This document shows positions 59,799-64,000 of a DNA stretch of 64,000 bases, piece by piece. The stretch's first letter is position 1. Each line of letters begins with the position of its first letter. The translations under genes were made by a program, and so were the position numbers. Source of the DNA: Sisyra terminalis (lineage: Eukaryota; Arthropoda; Insecta; Neuroptera; Sisyridae). A model generated the notes under the pieces. The model was not told the DNA's origin. It saw only the letters and a program-made list of their open reading frames with translations, and did no database searches. The DNA is taken from positions 22,896,282 to 22,960,281 of the forward strand of contig OY292277.1 of assembly GCA_958496175.1 (NCBI GenBank), in the 5' to 3' direction.

Positions 59799-60093
59799 CT
59801 TGGAAATTGAATCACAATACTAAACTGTGAAAAATAAATTCATTCTTTCATTCTTTATTAACTAACATCACAAATCACGTAAGTGTTTCTTTGAATAGAG
59901 ATTTTGTGATAATATAATGAAAGCCATAAAATTTAATTAAAGTTTCCTTAATTGTTGATTTTTAGATTAATGTGCGTAGTGAAAATGGTCCCACGGTTTA
60001 TAATGTTCAGTTCATTGATTTCAAAATTTTAATGTATAAACATAAAATTTTTCGATTAATCAATTTTTCATTGTTATTTAATTTAAGGTTTTG

Positions 60094-60254
60094 ATAAAAT
60101 AACATTTTCAGGTTTAACTGATCAATTTTAATTTATTATTTTCTAATTCTGCAACGTTTCGTCACGTAGATGTCACGATACGTGACGAAACGTTGCAGAA
60201 TTAGAAAATAATAAATTAAAATTGATCCGTTAAACCTGAAAATGTTATTTTATT
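60094..60254. repeat. Near-perfect 160-bp palindrome upstream of gene C
   Basis: AAATAACATTTTCAGGTTTA through CTGCAACGTTTCGTCACGTA is followed by its inverse, TACGTGACGAAACGTTGCAG through TAAACCTGAAAATGTTATTT. Only one or two mismatches over about 72-base arms, with a centre of about 10 bases. It lies 296 bases upstream of the gene C start codon, inside the likely promoter region. Confidence 0.9.
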
Positions 60255-60707
60255 AATACTAATTGAGATCTTAAAATAATATATTATAATTTAATGTTTA
60301 GTTTTAGTTTGAATGTTTGTATTACGAATTTATACTTACAGATTTATTATCAAACTATTTATATCAACATTATATTATAAGCTTCGGAAACGTTCTTTTA
60401 CTAACAGTATTTGTTTTATTATTGACAAAAATTATATTAATTTTTATTATACATAATATTAGAACTTAGGTTATCTACGTAAAGGTCACAAAGGATCAAT
60501 TGAACTAAATGCAAAGAATATAGTATATAAAATAATAATAACAAGAATATAATATAGTTTAATATATTTAGTAAAAGTTAAAAAAATTTAAAACAATTTT
60601 TGGAAAAGAAAAGACGTTTAAAAATAGAAACTTGATAAGAATTAAAATTTAAAACTATTTGCTGGCATGTTTTAGTCGTAATGTTATTTTAAAATTCATT
60701 ATGACTA

Positions 60708-60768
60708 CTAGCAACCCGTCTTCAGCTTCGCATAGGTGGCCTATACTTATTCAATTTTTCCTTTAAAG
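60708..60768 (-). mobile_element. Helitron-like 3' end
   Basis: On the minus strand it reads TATGCGAAGCTGAAGACGGG and TTGCTAG|T. A short hairpin-capable GC stretch followed by CTAG and a host T is the standard Helitron 3' terminus. No matching 5' end in the right orientation was found. Confidence 0.5.
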
Positions 60769-61007
60769 CAGTGGTTCTTAACCTAGGTTCGATCGAACTC
60801 CAGAGGTTCGGTGAGTTAGTCTCACGGGTTCAGTGGAGGTCAAGACCAGTCAAGACAAACCCCCGACTCATATTACCTACGTATAAATATATACCTATGT
60901 TTTGAGCTTTAAAAAATCATATTGTATTTTCCAATTAAAAAAGGTTCTATGAATGAGCATATAAAACAGGTGGAGGTCAGTATCTCCAACAAGCTTAAGA
61001 ACCACCG
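60769..61007. mobile_element. hAT-type MITE (CAGTGGTTCTTAACCT)
   Basis: Left CAGTGGTTCTTAACCT and right, reverse-complemented, CGGTGGTTCTTAAGCT, with GGTTCG words inside the left end. Flanks CTTTAAAG and TTCTATAT match poorly, as expected for an old copy. Confidence 0.7.
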
Positions 61008-61334
61008 TTCTATATTATCGTATTAATATTTGAAAAAATAAAGGTATATTAATAAACTAAAATATTACTTTGCATACAACATTGAAAATTTGTTCCGGAT
61101 TATGTGTAAATGCGAACATAATTATGTTTAGATGTACCACGTTACAGAGCAACCATACAATTGGCTAAGTAAAAAGTATAAGTGGCTCAGTCTATTGCAG
61201 CAAATTTTAAAGTTTGACTTTGTGTTTTATTAATAACCATTCTAAACGTTCATTTAATTAGAAAATTTGGAGTCATTTAAACTATAAAGGCAATTCTGGA
61301 TGTATTATCGGTATTTTGGTTTCAAAATAGTTTC

Positions 61335-61709
61335 TACCTCATTCCAAAAAGTACAGTCAAACTTTAGTAAAGTAAGCTAATGCTCTATAAAGCCGTTCTA
61401 AAACCGGGCTGGAAGTATGGAACACAACTTTGGGAAACTGCCAGCAGCTTTAATATTGAAATAATGCAGAGGTTTCATTCTAAAACACTATGTCTCATCG
61501 TTGATGCCCCTTGGTATACCACGAACTTCGACATTCATAAAGCTTTAGTCATTGCGACTGTTACGGAGAAAGTATCCAGATTCAGCGCCAAATTCCTTAG
61601 GCGCTTAAATAATCATCCGAGCCACCTGGCTATAAACCTACTGGATAAGAGTGAGGAAACTGTTACACTGAAGCGTCTGACATTCCTGGAGCTATCCTAC
61701 AGGCAATAA
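61335..61709 (+). pseudogene. Jockey-like LINE ORF2 C-terminal fragment
   Basis: An open frame of 109 codons contains LYKAVLKPGWKYGTQLW, QRFHSKTLCLIVDAPWY and FSAKFLRRLNNHPSHLAINL, the post-polymerase tail typical of jockey-clade elements (LYK-ILKP-W-YG-QLWG...QRFQSK-LR-I--APWYV). Upstream of the ATG the same reading continues but with stops, and everything 5' of it is missing. A 5'-truncated dead copy. Confidence 0.85.
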
Positions 61710-63529
61710 CGTAGAAAGCACCCTAGTTGGGGTACCCTGTCGTCCCGTTCATACGTTCATTTCAACAGATCAACAGATTCGTTTATTGTCTTGGGACAAA
61801 TTGCGAAACAAAACAAATGATAACAAAAAAAATCAATTAACATAAAATCTTAAGAAATATTACCCTCTTTAGTCTTCTTTAAGGACCACTTCGTCCATTG
61901 ATAAGAACAGTTTGAAAATCCGATGAGTAAATAGTTTTTAAGTTTATCGCGTTCACACAGACGGATAGACGCGTTTGGGTACTTCGTTTAATAATATTTA
62001 TAGTCAGAAATATATCTATAAAATATAACGTTCGTCTGCTTGTCTGCTCGTTAAGCCCCTGATTTGAGTCATTTTTTTAAATTTATATTAATACTGGTGT
62101 CGATAACAAACATCTTATTCTTTACAATATTTTATTTAAAATTTCCTATTTAAATTTGAATTTTTACGTTAAATCATTGTAATTATGACAATAGTTTTTT
62201 TTAAAAAATAGCATTTCAGAAATACGATTTTATATTTTTATTATCTTCTGTGAGTGCCAGTGAATATACATATATAGCATATACAAATAAAAGAGACAGA
62301 ACTACTATTACTCGTTTACTCCCTATCCCTATCCCTACTCTCTAACTTCTCAACTCTTTATTTGAGTATGTATGAGCTTACATGAATTATAATGAACTAT
62401 TTCTATAAGCGTGTGGAAGCCAGTTGAAATGTACACAAGTTTTGAGTCACCGGTCAGAAATCAGAACAAATGAAGCAATTTGAAATCATTGCTTAACGTT
62501 TTAAAGTAACAATGATATTATATATTGGGAAAAAGTTTCAGTTCATATATGAAGTAGATGTGAAATATATAGTATTATTTTCATGATAAATTCTCATGTT
62601 TCGTTTTGGTATGTGTGGTTCCCAAAATGCTATAAATAATTTAATCATCTTACCAAATTGTTAAATATTTGTATTTAAATACGTTTCACTAATTTAAAGA
62701 ATGTCCCAAAAGCAACTGACAATTTAAATCATTAATGTCATTAAGAAACCACATTATTGATTTCATATCTCATAATACTTTTATTGGCTCAGAAATCCGA
62801 AACATGGAGGGTATATGTGATACAAAATGTTTGATAAGTGACCACACTTATCTTTGGAACACATATTTACTCTTTTTAACGAAATTTTCGATAACTTGTT
62901 GACATGTTACGGAAATATACATATGCTAGAACTATTGAGGATTTCAGATTTATTCATATACATTGTATCCTTACGGTTGTTCAGAAAAAAAGCACTAGTA
63001 ATAAGAAAATATTGAGATTAATACTGTCAGTAATGAACTGCTTGAGTCATATCTGTGTTAAATTTCAAGTTGATTTGGGATTTGTTAAGGAAGTTTAAAA
63101 ATCGTTTAGCTTTTCCTGTAAAAATAAATTGATTTTGAAAAAATAGCGACGTATTTTTAAAACATTCCGTATCTTATTATCCGTATTTTCGTATTTCTAA
63201 GCAAAATATTTCAATGCAAAGGCAGAAATATCCAAAACGCCTATACTTAAATGCATAGAAAAATCCCCCTTATTCTCATAATTTCCCACCACGCTTCTAA
63301 ACAACCTTAAGATAACCCCACAAAAAAAAAGTATAGGTCTATGTCAAGTGCAATGGTTTTGGTGGTCAATTAACATTACTTCGCTTAAAAAAAACATGAG
63401 CAATAAATGTATCTTTCATTAACTGTGTTAGTTCTTTGGCACTATGGCATGTTGCCTCAGTTGTTGAAACCACATTTCAACTATATTCATGTAATTATTT
63501 CGGGCAATAAAACTTGTGATATTATTTCA
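61710..63529. other. AT-rich region without recognised gene
   Basis: A faint Helitron-like 5' end (A|TCTATAAAATATAACGTTCG) begins near 62015 on the plus strand. The short frame at 62904-63098 is not recognised. Confidence 0.45.
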
Positions 63530-64000
63530 CAACATCAAATTTCATTTTCAAAGAAGTAAAGTCCAATCAATATTGGTGGTGACGGTATATTCGCATCTTT
63601 CTTTGACTTTTGGTTTTTAATTGATGATATTACAGTTTTACAAAAATCTTCTTTTACTACGTCCTTTACAGCATTTATGGGGTTGCTTTTTGCCCCTATT
63701 TTCTCGAACTCATTTATCGTCATGGCAGGTAACTAAATGTTTAAGCGTCCAGGTTCTACATATGACATTGGAAAGCCAACATTTTTAATTTGAAAGAATT
63801 TGAAATTGTTATACTTGGTTCCACGACATAGTAATGAGATGTAAAGCCCCTAGTAAATTTGTTTTCTTAGCTAGATCATTTGCACTCAAATTTGGAGTAT
63901 CCTCTTTAATTTCCAAAACTCAAGCATTCATTTCTTTCCAGTAATACGTCTTCATTGCCTTCATAATGCCTTGATCACTCATTTGAGTTCATCATATTTT
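63530..64000 (-). pseudogene. pogo/Tigger-type DDE transposase remnant, cut by window edge
   Basis: On the minus strand from the edge inward: DQGIMKAMKTYYWKEMNA, then LEIKEDTPNLSANDLAKKTN and LHLITMSWNQV, then a frame with TISNSFKLKM, and finally an open frame from 63723 to 63535 starting MTINEFEK. The first block matches the catalytic-Asp region of CENP-B/jerky/Tigger proteins (D-GII---K--YR), and the SWN-V...I-NCF--AGF order follows as expected. In-frame stops and shifts show decay. The rest lies outside the window. Confidence 0.7.

Noticed and set aside
1..64000. CRISPR arrays, operons, ribosome binding sites
   Set aside because: No regularly spaced direct repeats or compact gene runs. 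The window is eukaryotic.

Overview
The window is AT-rich eukaryotic DNA, almost certainly from an insect. The genes are split by short GT-AG introns. The repeat content is typical of arthropods: Tc1, hAT, Helitron, pogo and MULE relics, jockey-like and other LINE fragments, and a tRNA-derived SINE. No prokaryotic operon, CRISPR array or rRNA is visible. I do not commit to an order or species.

The only convincing protein genes are three tandem paralogues of the 5'-nucleotidase/apyrase family, all on the minus strand. Gene A spans 16131-22446 (8 coding exons, 570 aa), gene B 23634-40222 (9 exons, 569 aa) and gene C 49675-59798 (9 exons, 550 aa). Exon coordinates were read from the conserved protein motifs plus splice sites. 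Intron positions and phases agree between copies, and each model gives one uninterrupted frame from ATG to stop. A fourth copy survives as one dead exon at 45745-45898, between genes B and C. Each protein begins with a positively charged tail and a hydrophobic segment, and ends just after the last domain strand with no GPI-type tail. They should therefore be secreted or N-terminally anchored, with the enzyme domain outside the cell or in the secretory lumen. The metal-binding and catalytic motifs are kept in all three. The substrate-binding residues of the C-terminal domain differ copy by copy, so the three may not share one substrate.

Layout: 1-16130 is gene-poor, with LINE relics, MITEs and two internally deleted Tc1 copies. 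16131-40222 holds genes A and B, whose large introns carry SINEs, hAT elements and Helitron pieces. 40223-49674 is intergenic, with a decayed Helitron, the dead exon, a 650-bp foldback and a MULE SWIM-finger relic. 49675-59798 is gene C, whose introns hold a 2.4-kb inverted-repeat element, an LTR-like promoter cassette and several MITEs. 59799-64000 is again repeat-rich, with a near-perfect palindrome just upstream of gene C, a jockey-like fragment and a pogo/Tigger transposase relic at the edge.

All family assignments come from motif recognition by eye. No database search was run.
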